Shown here piece by piece: positions 46,665 to 55,281 of a DNA stretch of 64,000 nucleotides (positions are counted from its first letter, which is position 1; each line of letters opens with the position of its first letter). A program made the position numbers and the translations under genes. Origin of the DNA: Halovenus aranensis (GTDB lineage Archaea > Halobacteriota > Halobacteria > Halobacteriales > Haloarculaceae); NCBI RefSeq assembly GCF_900100385.1, contig NZ_FNFC01000014.1, forward strand, positions 24,651-88,650, written 5' to 3'. Under the pieces are notes generated by a model. It was not told where the DNA came from. It was given only the letters and a program-made list of their open reading frames with translations, and ran no database searches.

Positions 46665-47684
46665 CTACGACAGGACGTGAATGCCGTCTGTTCTGATATC
46701 GAGTGGCAGCGCCTCACCGGGGTGGCTGTCCTGCCACTCGCCGTCGAGGTCGACAGTGACGAACTGGCCGTCGGGCAGCTCCGCTCGGACCCGGACGCAC
46801 TCGCCGAGATAGTATCTGTCACGGACGACGGCCTCGAACGCCGACCCGCCCGGGACGAAGTCGTCTGGGCGGACGATGAGCCGGCCGTCGTCGGCTTCGC
46901 TCAGCCCGTTCGCGTTGACGGCAGCGAATCCGAGGTCGACGCGGCCGTCCGTGACGACTGCATCGAGGACGTTCGACGTGCCGACGAAGTCGGCGACGAA
47001 CTGGTTCGCGGGCTGTTCGTAGATGTCCTGAGGGCTGCCGACCTGCTCGATTGTCCCGTCGTTGAGGACGGCGATACGGTCACACATCACCATCGCCTCC
47101 TCTTGGTCGTGGGTCACGTACAGCGCCGTCACGTCCAGTTCCGAGAGTAGCTCGCTCAACTCGGTACGAAGCCGGCGTTTGAGCTGTTCGTCCAGCCCGG
47201 TCATCGGCTCGTCGAGCAACAAGATATTCGGTTCGATTGCGAGCGCACGCGCGAGGCCGACACGCTGTTGCTGGCCGCCCGACAGCGTTCGAGGCGACCG
47301 GTCGGCAAGGGCCTCGATGCCGAGGAGTTCGAGCAGTTCGACGGCGCGTTCGCGCCGCTCGTCCGCGCCGACACCCTGCATTTTCAGCCCGAACGCGACA
47401 TTTTGGGCGACGCTCATGTTGTCGAACAGGGCATACGACTGAAAGACGAGACCGACGTTTCGTCTCTCCGGTGGGACGTTGGTCACGTCTTCGCCGTCGA
47501 AGCGGACTGCTCCCGCGGTTGGCGTCTCGAAGCCCGCGATAGTGCGAAGCGTCGTTGTCTTCCCACAGCCCGAGGGACCGATGACGCCGAGCACTTCGCC
47601 GTCGTCGACTCTCAGGTCGATACCTTCGACAGCGGCCTCGCTGTCGTATCGTTTCGTCACCGAATCGAGTGTTACGTCTGACAT
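46665..47684 (-). CDS. ABC importer ATP-binding protein (PotA/FbpC/CysA type)
   Basis: A 339-aa ATPase. Walker A is GPSGCGKTTT, the Q-loop VFQSYALFDNMS, the signature LSGGQQQR and Walker B NILLLDEPMTGLD with H-loop VTHDQEE. The C-terminal 100 residues are a TOBE/OB regulatory domain. It powers the two permeases encoded just upstream. It is the last gene of the operon metallophosphoesterase-IMPase-SBP-permease-permease-ATPase. It is not a PstB: it is longer and has the TOBE domain. Confidence 0.93.
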   Translation of the reverse strand: MSDVTLDSVTKRYDSEAAVEGIDLRVDDGEVLGVIGPSGCGKTTTLRTIAGFETPTAGAVRFDGEDVTNVPPERRNVGLVFQSYALFDNMSVAQNVAFGLKMQGVGADERRERAVELLELLGIEALADRSPRTLSGGQQQRVGLARALAIEPNILLLDEPMTGLDEQLKRRLRTELSELLSELDVTALYVTHDQEEAMVMCDRIAVLNDGTIEQVGSPQDIYEQPANQFVADFVGTSNVLDAVVTDGRVDLGFAAVNANGLSEADDGRLIVRPDDFVPGGSAFEAVVRDRYYLGECVRVRAELPDGQFVTVDLDGEWQDSHPGEALPLDIRTDGIHVLS

Positions 47685-47686
47685 TG

Positions 47687-48580
47687 TTATCGTTCGACTG
47701 TGGTAAAGCCGGTCCGGCCGACCGACTGCAGGAGGACGATTACGACGAGGACGATGCTGAAATACACCGAGACGGCCGCCGCGGACTGCAACACCGGCGA
47801 GCGGCTGATGTTCTCGTAGAGGAAGAGCGCGAACGGCTGTGGGTCTGTCGGGTCGACGATGAACGTGAAGTTGAACTCCGCGGCCGCGAGCGTCCAGGTG
47901 ATAATCGAGCCGGCGATGATGCCGTCTTTCGCGTTCGGGACGATGACCGTCAGGAACGTCCGCGGCCAGGACGCCCCCAGCGAGCGCGCGCTCTCTTCTA
48001 TCTGCTGGAGGTTCATCGACTGGAACGAGCTCTGGACGGTCAACACCATAAACGGCGATTTCAACAGGGCGTAGCCCACGATGAGACCGAGCGACGAGCC
48101 GCTGTTGTGAGGGTAGGTCCTGATGAACGCGACCGCCAGCACGATACCCGGCACGACCGGTAACACCGCGAGCGTGTTAACCCAGTCCTTCCCGAAGAAG
48201 TCGTACCGTGTCAGCGAGTACGCAATCGGGACACCGACGAGGATGTTGAGGACCATCCCGCCTGTGGCGACCATCGCACTGAAGACCAGTCCCGAGATAA
48301 CGCCGCCGCGGGGGCCTAACCCCTCTTTCATGCCGAGAACGATACGCCAGTTGTCGAGCGTGAAGAACCCGCGGGGCACCACGCCGGTCCAGGTCGTCGC
48401 AAAGGAGGCGACGACAGTCGCCACAATCGGGACCAGCAGGAACACGAGCGTCAGGACGACGACGAGCGTGACCAGCGGTTTGCCCACCGTGGCGCTCACG
48501 TCGAGGCGACCGAGGAGCCACCACAGCCGCGACGTGCCTGACTCGCGGGGCCTCTGTGTACTGTGACTGTCGTCTGTCAT
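47687..48580 (-). CDS. ABC importer permease 2
   Basis: A 297-aa inner-membrane permease with six predicted helices. The EAA loop EESARSLGASWPRTFLTVIVPNAKDGIIAG docks the ATPase. It overlaps the first permease by 4 bp and lies 2 bp before the ATPase gene. It belongs to the PotC/CysW/ferric-type class, so substrate cannot be read from it. Confidence 0.92.
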   Translation of the reverse strand: MTDDSHSTQRPRESGTSRLWWLLGRLDVSATVGKPLVTLVVVLTLVFLLVPIVATVVASFATTWTGVVPRGFFTLDNWRIVLGMKEGLGPRGGVISGLVFSAMVATGGMVLNILVGVPIAYSLTRYDFFGKDWVNTLAVLPVVPGIVLAVAFIRTYPHNSGSSLGLIVGYALLKSPFMVLTVQSSFQSMNLQQIEESARSLGASWPRTFLTVIVPNAKDGIIAGSIITWTLAAAEFNFTFIVDPTDPQPFALFLYENISRSPVLQSAAAVSVYFSIVLVVIVLLQSVGRTGFTTVER

Positions 48581-49494
48581 ATTTTCACGTGGTCGTCGTC
48601 GACGAGCCGCAGACTCACGAACGTAAAGAGGAAAAAAAAGACGAAATACACCATGCCGATAGCGGCCGCAATCTGAGTGTTAAAGCCGAGGTCGCCGATT
48701 TCCAGCGAGAGACGAAGCGTGGCGACGTTCAGCGCCGGCAACACGAGGACCGTCCCGAAGATGGCAAGCGCGGTCCGGAACGTGAGTACACAGGCGGCCA
48801 CGATACCCGGCCAGACCTGTGGGAGCGTCACGTAGTAGAAGGTCACCAGCGGGCTCGCGCCGAGCGCGCGGGCGGCCTCCTCGGCGTCGGTGTTGATTTC
48901 GGTGAACGTCCCTCGCAGGACCATCGTCGACCGGGGAACGAGCGAGAAGGCGAACCCGAGAAAGAGCCCGCCGAGAGTTCGAGCGGTCGCGATGTCGATG
49001 GGGTTACCGCCGGTGAAGTAGGCGACAGCGTTCGTGAGCAACCCGGTTCGGCCGAGTAACACGACAATCAGGAAGCCGACGACGATTCCCGGCAGCGCAA
49101 TTGGAAAGGAGAGCATCGCGACAATCCAGCGCTCGAACGGCAGCGAATACTTCTCTAAGGCATGCGAGAGTGCCACGCCGATGGCAACGCTGAACAGCGT
49201 CGTCGCGGCCGCGAACCAGAGCGTGTTCCAGGCGACTTCGAGATAGATGCCGTCGTTGAGTAGTGTTCGCCACGCCTCGAGGGTGAACCCCTCGTTGGTG
49301 AGATTGTCCGTCGAGAGGCTCATCCGGGCCATGACGCCAATCGGGATGAACGCCCCGAACGTCGCCAGCACGAAATACGGGAGACAGAGGACGAGGATTC
49401 GGCGGCGACGCCGCTCGGCCTCGGTCGTCGGCGAGATGACTGCCTGAATGCGACGGAACCGTCCGTCGGTCGTCGTAGGCTGTGCGTCGGCCAT
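48577..49494 (-). CDS. ABC importer permease 1
   Basis: A 305-aa membrane permease, PotB/CysT class, with six helices. The EAA loop is EEAARALGASPLVTFYYVTLPQVWPGIVAA. It is 6 bp after the substrate-binding protein gene and overlaps permease 2 by 4 bp. An A8 run near 48,630 encodes FFFLF at the C-terminal helix and is part of the coding frame. Confidence 0.92.
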   Translation of the reverse strand: MADAQPTTTDGRFRRIQAVISPTTEAERRRRRILVLCLPYFVLATFGAFIPIGVMARMSLSTDNLTNEGFTLEAWRTLLNDGIYLEVAWNTLWFAAATTLFSVAIGVALSHALEKYSLPFERWIVAMLSFPIALPGIVVGFLIVVLLGRTGLLTNAVAYFTGGNPIDIATARTLGGLFLGFAFSLVPRSTMVLRGTFTEINTDAEEAARALGASPLVTFYYVTLPQVWPGIVAACVLTFRTALAIFGTVLVLPALNVATLRLSLEIGDLGFNTQIAAAIGMVYFVFFFLFTFVSLRLVDDDHVKI

Positions 49495-49500
49495 GACCGC

Positions 49501-50703
49501 TTATGCTTCGACGCCCGGCAGCGGGCTCCGTTCCAGTATCTCTTCGATGATACCCTGCTGTTTGTCGAGCAACTTGGCCTGGTCGATGCCGAAGGCCGCG
49601 TCGCCGTACTGCTCTGCGGCCGGGAACTCGTCGGGGGCCTCGACGCTGTCTTCGCTGGCGCGAATCGGGCGGACGAAGCCGTCGAAAAACAGCTCCTGTA
49701 CGTCCGGCGAGAGTACAAAATCCATAAACAGCTTGGCGGCGTCCTCGTTGGGCGGGTCCTGGAGCATCGCGTAACCGTAGGGCACTTGGGTCGCACCTTC
49801 GCCGCCGTCTGGCCCTTTCGGGATGACGACACCGACATCTTCCTCGGGGATGTCGTCGCTGTTGTACTTCGTCGAGAGGCCGCCGAAGTCGTACTCCGCG
49901 TACGTCGAGATTTCGCCAGCGGTGAACTGCTGGTCGAGGTTGCGACGGTGTTCGGCACCGTGCTCGGCGATATCCTCGAAGTACTCAAACAGCGGGTCGA
50001 GGTTGTCGAGGTCGCCGCCGTAGGCGTGGTTGATAGAGAGCATCGCGTTCAGCCCCGACCCCGCACCCGGGACGTTGATAGCGAGGTCCTGTGCGATTTC
50101 GGGCTGTTTGAGGTCCTCCCACGTTTCGGGCTCGTCGAGACCGCGCTCCTCGTAGATGTCTTTCCGGTAGTTGATTGCGACGGTCATCTGGCGGGTCGCC
50201 GTGACGTGACCGTCGTCGGTCTTGAACTCGTCGGGCACCGACTCGTACCCTTTCGGCTTGTAGTCGGTTGTAAAGCCCTCGTCCCAGGCTTCGAGGCCGA
50301 CCGAGTAGGCACCGTTGTAGGCGCCGTACTCGTGGTTCGGGTGGTTCGTCCGGATGTTGGTCAGCGCCTCCCCGGAGGTGCGCTGGTCGTCGAACAGCGA
50401 GACGCCGTACTCCTCCTCGAAGGCGTCCATCACGGCGTCCCAGTTCGACCAGCCGGTCTGAACAGCGTAGATGAACAGTTCGTCGGGCAAGTCGCCGGTG
50501 TTGATGGTCGTCTCGTACTCCCCGTACCCCACCCTGACGGTCTCGGCACCGTCGGTCGTATCGCCCCCGTCGTCGCCGTCGTCACCGCCGAGACAGCCGG
50601 CCAGCGCGGCCGTGGCAGCGGTCCCGTTTGCGACGAGGAACCGCCGGCGCGAGACAGAATCAGTCAGTGAACCAGACGCGTCGGTCGCGTTGTCTTGCGA
50701 CAT
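49501..50703 (-). CDS. ABC importer substrate-binding lipoprotein
   Basis: A 400-aa extracellular solute-binding protein of family 1. Tat signal SRRRFLVANGTAATAALAGC with a lipobox Cys, then the acidic Asp/Gly linker typical of haloarchaeal lipoproteins. The mature part resembles Fe(III)-, thiamine- or polyamine-type binding proteins. Context suggests a phosphorylated organic ligand, since the same operon has an inositol-monophosphatase-like enzyme and a metallophosphoesterase; this is inference. Start 50703; 50706 also possible. Confidence 0.88.
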   Translation of the reverse strand: MSQDNATDASGSLTDSVSRRRFLVANGTAATAALAGCLGGDDGDDGGDTTDGAETVRVGYGEYETTINTGDLPDELFIYAVQTGWSNWDAVMDAFEEEYGVSLFDDQRTSGEALTNIRTNHPNHEYGAYNGAYSVGLEAWDEGFTTDYKPKGYESVPDEFKTDDGHVTATRQMTVAINYRKDIYEERGLDEPETWEDLKQPEIAQDLAINVPGAGSGLNAMLSINHAYGGDLDNLDPLFEYFEDIAEHGAEHRRNLDQQFTAGEISTYAEYDFGGLSTKYNSDDIPEEDVGVVIPKGPDGGEGATQVPYGYAMLQDPPNEDAAKLFMDFVLSPDVQELFFDGFVRPIRASEDSVEAPDEFPAAEQYGDAAFGIDQAKLLDKQQGIIEEILERSPLPGVEA

Positions 50704-50724
50704 CATCACAACGGCCACGGGGGA

Positions 50725-50733
50725 CACATAAAC
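50725..50733 (-). promoter_or_regulatory. putative TATA box of the substrate-binding protein gene
   Basis: Minus-strand GTTTATGTG lies 26 bp before the ATG at 50703, a leaderless spacing. It suggests the importer genes can be transcribed apart from the phosphatase genes. Confidence 0.5.
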
Positions 50734-50788
50734 GGGTTGCTAATAGGTGTCTAGCGGACCGACGAGCGGTACGAACACCTCCCCTTTG

Positions 50789-50804
50789 CTGTAGGGGGCT
50801 ACAG
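50789..50804 (-). terminator. hairpin after the IMPase-like gene
   Basis: CTGTAG GGGG CTACAG is a perfect 6-bp stem starting about 6 nt past the IMPase stop. No U-run follows, so it may be an attenuator or processing site between the phosphatase and importer genes. Confidence 0.35.
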
Positions 50805-50810
50805 AGTGCT

Positions 50811-51629
50811 CTATATCTCCCGGACCTCGTCTAGCTCCCGGGCGGCGTCGAGCACGACATCGTGGGCGACGCCGTTCGAGGCGACGATGCCGCGGCTGTC
50901 GTGGTGCCACTCCTCGCCGTCGAGGTCGGTGACCGTTCCGCCAGCCCACTCGACCATCGCGCCGCCGGCGACGGTGTCCCAGGTGTTTGCCTCGACGTTC
51001 GTGACGGCACCTTCGATGCCGCCGGCGGCGACCATCGACAGCGTCGCCTGTGCGGAGCCAAAGCGGAGCATATCGCCAAAGCGAGTGAGGATTGCCTCGC
51101 TTGCGGCGGCGTACTCGTCGCGGCGGTCCCGTGGCCACCAGATAATCGGCGCGACACGGAACGCCTCGGGGTCTACCCGGTCACTCACCGCACACGGCAC
51201 CCCGTTGCGCCGCACCCCGTCGGCCGTGCCGACGTAGGTATCACCGAGCGCGGGCATCCTGTTCACGGCCGCAATCGGCTCGCCGTCGACGACGCAGGCG
51301 ATGCTGGTCGCCCACCGGCGATTTCCGGTGACGTAGTTGTTCGTCCCGTCGATTGGGTCGACTAGCCACGCCATCCCCTCTTCTGGGACGGCCTGCTGTT
51401 GGTCGTCTTCTTCGCCGACGATGACCGCGTCGGGATAGGCGGCCTCGATTTCTGCGACGGCGGCTTCCTGTGCCTCGTTGTCGGCGCGGGTGACCACGTC
51501 GGTTTTGTCCCGCTTCGTGTCGACATCGAGGTCGGTTCGAAAGAGGTCCATCGCGACCGACCCGCCGCGTTCGGCACTCTGGCGGGCCACGTCGAGAACG
51601 TCAGTCGTTGATATATCGAGTGTGTTCAT
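50811..51629 (-). CDS. inositol monophosphatase family protein
   Basis: A 272-aa Mg-dependent phosphatase. GEEDD, WLVDPIDGTNNYV and the C-terminal NTWDTVAGGAMVEWAGG are the three metal-binding signatures. Family members act on inositol-1-phosphate, fructose-1,6-bisphosphate, NAD(P) or PAP; the substrate here is unresolved. It lies 107 bp upstream of the ABC substrate-binding gene and 58 bp after the metallophosphoesterase, all on the same strand. Start 51629 set by MNTLDISTTDVLDVAR. Confidence 0.92.
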   Translation of the reverse strand: MNTLDISTTDVLDVARQSAERGGSVAMDLFRTDLDVDTKRDKTDVVTRADNEAQEAAVAEIEAAYPDAVIVGEEDDQQQAVPEEGMAWLVDPIDGTNNYVTGNRRWATSIACVVDGEPIAAVNRMPALGDTYVGTADGVRRNGVPCAVSDRVDPEAFRVAPIIWWPRDRRDEYAAASEAILTRFGDMLRFGSAQATLSMVAAGGIEGAVTNVEANTWDTVAGGAMVEWAGGTVTDLDGEEWHHDSRGIVASNGVAHDVVLDAARELDEVREI

Positions 51630-51687
51630 GGATAGACAATCTCCGTTCGTTGAATTAGTGTGTGCTGTGTTGTTATGTTTGCTGCTC

Positions 51688-52689
51688 TCACCCGGACTGC
51701 TCGGCCGACCACGGGCCGGGGTCCGACAGCGGCGTCTCGTCTCCGGAGCCAGTTTGTTCGTCGACCTGCGGGAATGTGCCGAAGTAGCCGTCTCTGACGG
51801 CTGACCGGACAGGGTCACCGCGGGCGTCGTCTTCGAGGGTGTAATCGTAGGCTTCGGCGAGTCCGCGCTCGCCGGCCAGCGAGACAAGCGAGACCGTCGT
51901 GCCCCGCGAGTCGACACGAACGAGCAGGTATCCCGGCGGGAACGTCGAACATCCCGGTGCACTGACGACGTTCAGTCCCCGGTAGGTCGTCGCAAACGGC
52001 CAGTGAAGGTGGCCGGTAATCACGAGGTCGACTCCGGCCGCGGCGAGAGCGTCTGCCGTCGCCGCCGGGTTCTGCACCCGATACTCCGACTCGGGGACGG
52101 CCCCCTCGAACGGCTCTGGAAGCGGCGCGAGCTGGTGGTGCAAAACCGCAATTCGCGGGCCTGCGGCGTCCGGACGCTGTCGGGGGTCAGACCTGAGGAT
52201 ACCGCCGGAGTGAGCCGCCGCCGGGCGCGTGCTATCGAGACCACACACCGCGAGGTCACCCATCTGTATCGCGGTCGGGTAACGTCTGTGGCCGTAGCGT
52301 CGCGCGAACGCGCCGCCGGTTTCGAGCTCGCGGGCGGGGCCGAGGTCGTGGTCCCCGGGGACGACCAGTCTCGGCTCTGGAAGCGTTCCGACCAGCGTGT
52401 CGCCGAGGCGGTATTCGTGGCCGGAGCCGTCTTTGGTCAGGTCGCCGGCGACGACGGTCCCGTCGACGTCGAGTCGGTGTGCGTCGGCGACGGCCATCTG
52501 GAAGCGCTGTTTCGTCCGATGGTACAGCGTCGCTGACCCTCGCGCAGTTGGGGTCACGTGAGGGTCTGACAGGACCGCGACAGTCGTCCCGCTACCCCGC
52601 GGGCGGTCGAACCGGGCGAGCGTCGCGCCGCCGTTGTCCGGAAACAGCGGCTGCCCGCTGTGGTCGCCGGCACCGTTTTCGGAGAACAT
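51688..52689 (-). CDS. calcineurin-like metallophosphoesterase
   Basis: A 333-aa phosphoesterase. Motifs are VAVLSDPHVT, VVAGDLTKDG, VVPGDHDLG (with D where N is usual, GNHD becoming GDHD), VLHHQLAP and ITGHLHWPF. This is the cyclic-nucleotide/Icc-like class. The GDHD change could affect catalysis. Likely first gene of the operon with the IMPase-like enzyme and the ABC importer. Start 52689 (MFSENGAG); 52707 gives six more residues. AT-rich promoter-like sequence lies at 52,725-52,750. Confidence 0.85.
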   Translation of the reverse strand: MFSENGAGDHSGQPLFPDNGGATLARFDRPRGSGTTVAVLSDPHVTPTARGSATLYHRTKQRFQMAVADAHRLDVDGTVVAGDLTKDGSGHEYRLGDTLVGTLPEPRLVVPGDHDLGPARELETGGAFARRYGHRRYPTAIQMGDLAVCGLDSTRPAAAHSGGILRSDPRQRPDAAGPRIAVLHHQLAPLPEPFEGAVPESEYRVQNPAATADALAAAGVDLVITGHLHWPFATTYRGLNVVSAPGCSTFPPGYLLVRVDSRGTTVSLVSLAGERGLAEAYDYTLEDDARGDPVRSAVRDGYFGTFPQVDEQTGSGDETPLSDPGPWSAEQSG

Positions 52690-53026
52690 CGGTATGGTCT
52701 GGCACACGTTCCACGACCAAATAACTATCTAAAATATTATATATTCTTCTCCCGAGTACTCACACCCCTACCGAGTGCCGCATTCGGCTATATAGGCCAG
52801 CTATCGAGCCGAACTGGCGGGCGATAGCTGTCGGTAACGGCCGTGACAGTAGCCCGGCGAGTGTCGTTGGCGACAGTCCACACACCTGCGTGCGCGAAGA
52901 CGGGCACTGTCTACACTCGTCAGAGTGTCCCGGAAGCTATCTGTTTGCTGCTATCAGGGTCTCTAACGGTGTTGTAACGTCGGTACGCTGTTCCATACTG
53001 AGACTACGTACCGCTACTGAGTTCAA

Positions 53027-53074
53027 TATATACGTACGGGGTACAGTATATATCTAATAGTAGTATACTTATAT
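53027..53074 (+). promoter_or_regulatory. pstS promoter with near-perfect palindrome upstream of TATA
   Basis: TATATACGTAC, GGG, GTACAGTATATA (53027-53052) is a near-perfect dyad directly upstream of a TATA-like TACTTATAT (53066-53074), which is about 27 bp before the pstS ATG. It may be a phosphate-response operator. The remaining 52,690-53,026 spacer holds no gene. Confidence 0.5.
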
Positions 53075-53096
53075 CGAAGTCATCTACAATCGGTCG

Positions 53097-54179
53097 ATGA
53101 CCGACAGTCAGTCTGACTGGTTCGGGAGTGCTGCATCGAGACGAAAATTCCTCTCCGGCACAGGCGCGGCCGGGGCAATTGCACTCGCAGGTTGTACCGC
53201 CAGTGACGACGGCGACGACGGCAGTGACAGTGAGGACGGGGACGATACCAGCAGCGACGGCAGCGACAACAGCGACGGCAGCGACGGCGACTCGACAGAG
53301 AACACGGAGCTGTCTGGCGAAATCGACATCGCCGGGTCGAGCACCGTCTTTCCGCTGATGGACGCAATCGCCGAAGAGTTCGCGAAAGACCACAGCCAGG
53401 TCAGCATCAACCTCAGTTCGACGGGGTCCGGTGGTGGCTTCTCGAATCACTTCTGTCCTGGTAACACTGATTTCAACAACGCGAGTCGACCAATCAAAGA
53501 GGAGGAAAAACAGCTCTGTAGCGACAACGACGTCGACTACATCGAGCTCGTCGCCGCGACCGACGCGCTGACCGTCGTGGTCAGCAACGAACACGAAGTC
53601 CTCGGCGACGACCCCTGTATCACGGTCGAAGAGCTGGCCCAGATTTGGGAGGCCGACGGTGCCAGCACCTGGAGTGATGTCAACTCCGAGTGGCCCGATA
53701 AGTCGATCAATCGCTTCGGTGCGGCCGACACCTCCGGTACCTACGACTACTTCATCGAGAACGTCCAGGGGACCGACCGCGGTCACACCGACGACTACCA
53801 GCCAACCGAAGACGACGAGACCATTATCCAAGGTGTCAGTGGCGACCCGTACGCAATCGGGTACTTCGGCTTCGCCTACTACTACCAGAACCCCGACCAG
53901 GCCCAGGCCGTCAAAATCGACAACGGCGACGGCTGCGTTGCCCCGAGCCTCGAAACCGCTGCTTCGGGCGAATATCAGCCCCTCTCGCGGAGCCTCTTCA
54001 CCTACCCGTCGATGAGTTCGCTGGCCAAAGAACACGTCGCCGAGTTCGCTCGCTACTTCGTCGAGCAGACGACAAACGAGGAAATCGTCGCCGAGCGCGT
54101 CGGCTACGTGCCGGCCACCGAGGAGACGAAAAAGGCCCAGATGGAGAAACTCGAAGAGGCCATCTCCGAGGCGCAGTAA
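53097..54179 (+). CDS. pstS: phosphate ABC transporter substrate-binding protein
   Basis: A 360-aa phosphate-binding lipoprotein. Tat-like signal SRRKFLSGTGAAGAIALAGC with lipobox Cys, an Asp/Ser-rich linker, then the PstS core: IDIAGSSTVFPLMDAIAEEF and the ligand loop STGSGGGFSNHFC, with NRFGAADTSGTYDYF later. First gene of pstS-pstC-pstA-phoU. The strong AT-rich promoter and palindrome suggest phosphate-starvation control. Confidence 0.96.
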   Translation: MTDSQSDWFGSAASRRKFLSGTGAAGAIALAGCTASDDGDDGSDSEDGDDTSSDGSDNSDGSDGDSTENTELSGEIDIAGSSTVFPLMDAIAEEFAKDHSQVSINLSSTGSGGGFSNHFCPGNTDFNNASRPIKEEEKQLCSDNDVDYIELVAATDALTVVVSNEHEVLGDDPCITVEELAQIWEADGASTWSDVNSEWPDKSINRFGAADTSGTYDYFIENVQGTDRGHTDDYQPTEDDETIIQGVSGDPYAIGYFGFAYYYQNPDQAQAVKIDNGDGCVAPSLETAASGEYQPLSRSLFTYPSMSSLAKEHVAEFARYFVEQTTNEEIVAERVGYVPATEETKKAQMEKLEEAISEAQ

Positions 54180-54305
54180 GCCGATGCGACGACGCTGTGC
54201 ACGGGCGTCAACTGTTCGAGTCAGCGCCGAGTACCGCCGTGGCCAGCGTCACAATTCCGGAAAGTGCATGTACCCCCTTACACAATCCAACGGTAGTGGT
54301 AAGCT

Positions 54306-55280
54306 GTGAGTGACTCGCAGCCGGAGTTAGACCTCCAGCGAACGCGGGGCATCGAGCGGCTCAAAGAGGGCACCTACGGCTCGTTTATGCTCGTCTGTGC
54401 GGCTGTGACGCTTCTGACGACTGTCGCGATTTTCCTGACGCTGCTGTCTGATGCGATTTCGTTTTTCCAGGCGTACCCGTTCGGTGATTTCCTGAGCGGC
54501 TTCGAATGGAGTCCGAACGACACGGGCGGCGAGCAGCTGTTCGGTATCGTCCCACTGCTCGTTGGTACGCTCGTCGTGACGATTACGTCGGCGTTTGTCG
54601 CCATCCCTATCGGTACACTGACCGCGGTCTACCTGAGCGAGTACGCTAGCCCGCGCAAGCGGGCGATTCTCAAACCGATGCTCGAGATTCTCGCCGGCAT
54701 TCCGACAGTCGTCTACGGCTACTTCGCGCTCGTCTACATCACGCCTGCCCTGCAGGCGACGCTGTTTCCCAACATGACGACATTCAACGCGCTGTCGGCC
54801 TCGCTGATGGTCGGTATCATGGTCATTCCGATGGTCTCTTCTATCAGCGAGGACGCGATGAACGCCGTCCCCGACGAACTGCGACAGGCCGGCTACGGGC
54901 TGGGCGCGACCAAGTTCGAGGTTTCGACCGGCGTCGTCGTCCCGGCCGCAGTCTCGGGCATCGTCTCGTCGTACATCCTGGCTATCTCGCGTGCCATCGG
55001 CGAGACGATGATTGTCGTCGTCGCCATGGGGTCGAACGCGACGCTGCCGGAGGTCCAGAACGGACTGCTCGGCATTCCCTTCGTCCATCCGGGTGACGTA
55101 CTCCTCGAACAGGGGATGACGATTACCGTCGCGATGGTTCAGATTGTCGGCAGCGACCTGACGGGTGGGACGGTTCCCTACGACGCCATGTTCGCCCTCG
55201 GACTGTTCCTGTTTGTCGTCACCCTCATTATGAACGTCATCAGCGACATCATCGCAGAACGATACCGGGAGGAGTACTAA
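54306..55280 (+). CDS. pstC: phosphate ABC transporter permease PstC
   Basis: A 324-aa permease with six helices. EDAMNAVPDELRQAGYGLGATKFEVSTGVVVPAAVSGI is the EAA loop contacting the ATPase. It uses a GTG start at 54306. The 126-bp gap after pstS may hold processing or attenuation signals, but I see no hairpin with a U-tract. Typical length. Confidence 0.95.
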   Translation: MSDSQPELDLQRTRGIERLKEGTYGSFMLVCAAVTLLTTVAIFLTLLSDAISFFQAYPFGDFLSGFEWSPNDTGGEQLFGIVPLLVGTLVVTITSAFVAIPIGTLTAVYLSEYASPRKRAILKPMLEILAGIPTVVYGYFALVYITPALQATLFPNMTTFNALSASLMVGIMVIPMVSSISEDAMNAVPDELRQAGYGLGATKFEVSTGVVVPAAVSGIVSSYILAISRAIGETMIVVVAMGSNATLPEVQNGLLGIPFVHPGDVLLEQGMTITVAMVQIVGSDLTGGTVPYDAMFALGLFLFVVTLIMNVISDIIAERYREEY

Positions 55281-55281
55281 G

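Noticed and set aside
46665..47684. Considered as the missing PstB
   Set aside because: 339 aa with a C-terminal TOBE domain and located with its own two permeases and binding protein; PstB is shorter and lacks TOBE.
48625..48640. A8 homopolymer as possible frameshift or terminator
   Set aside because: It lies inside permease 1 and encodes Phe-rich membrane helix in frame.
52690..53026. Long spacer examined for tRNA or small RNA
   Set aside because: No T-loop GTTCGANNC or cloverleaf; only promoter-like AT-rich stretches at both ends.
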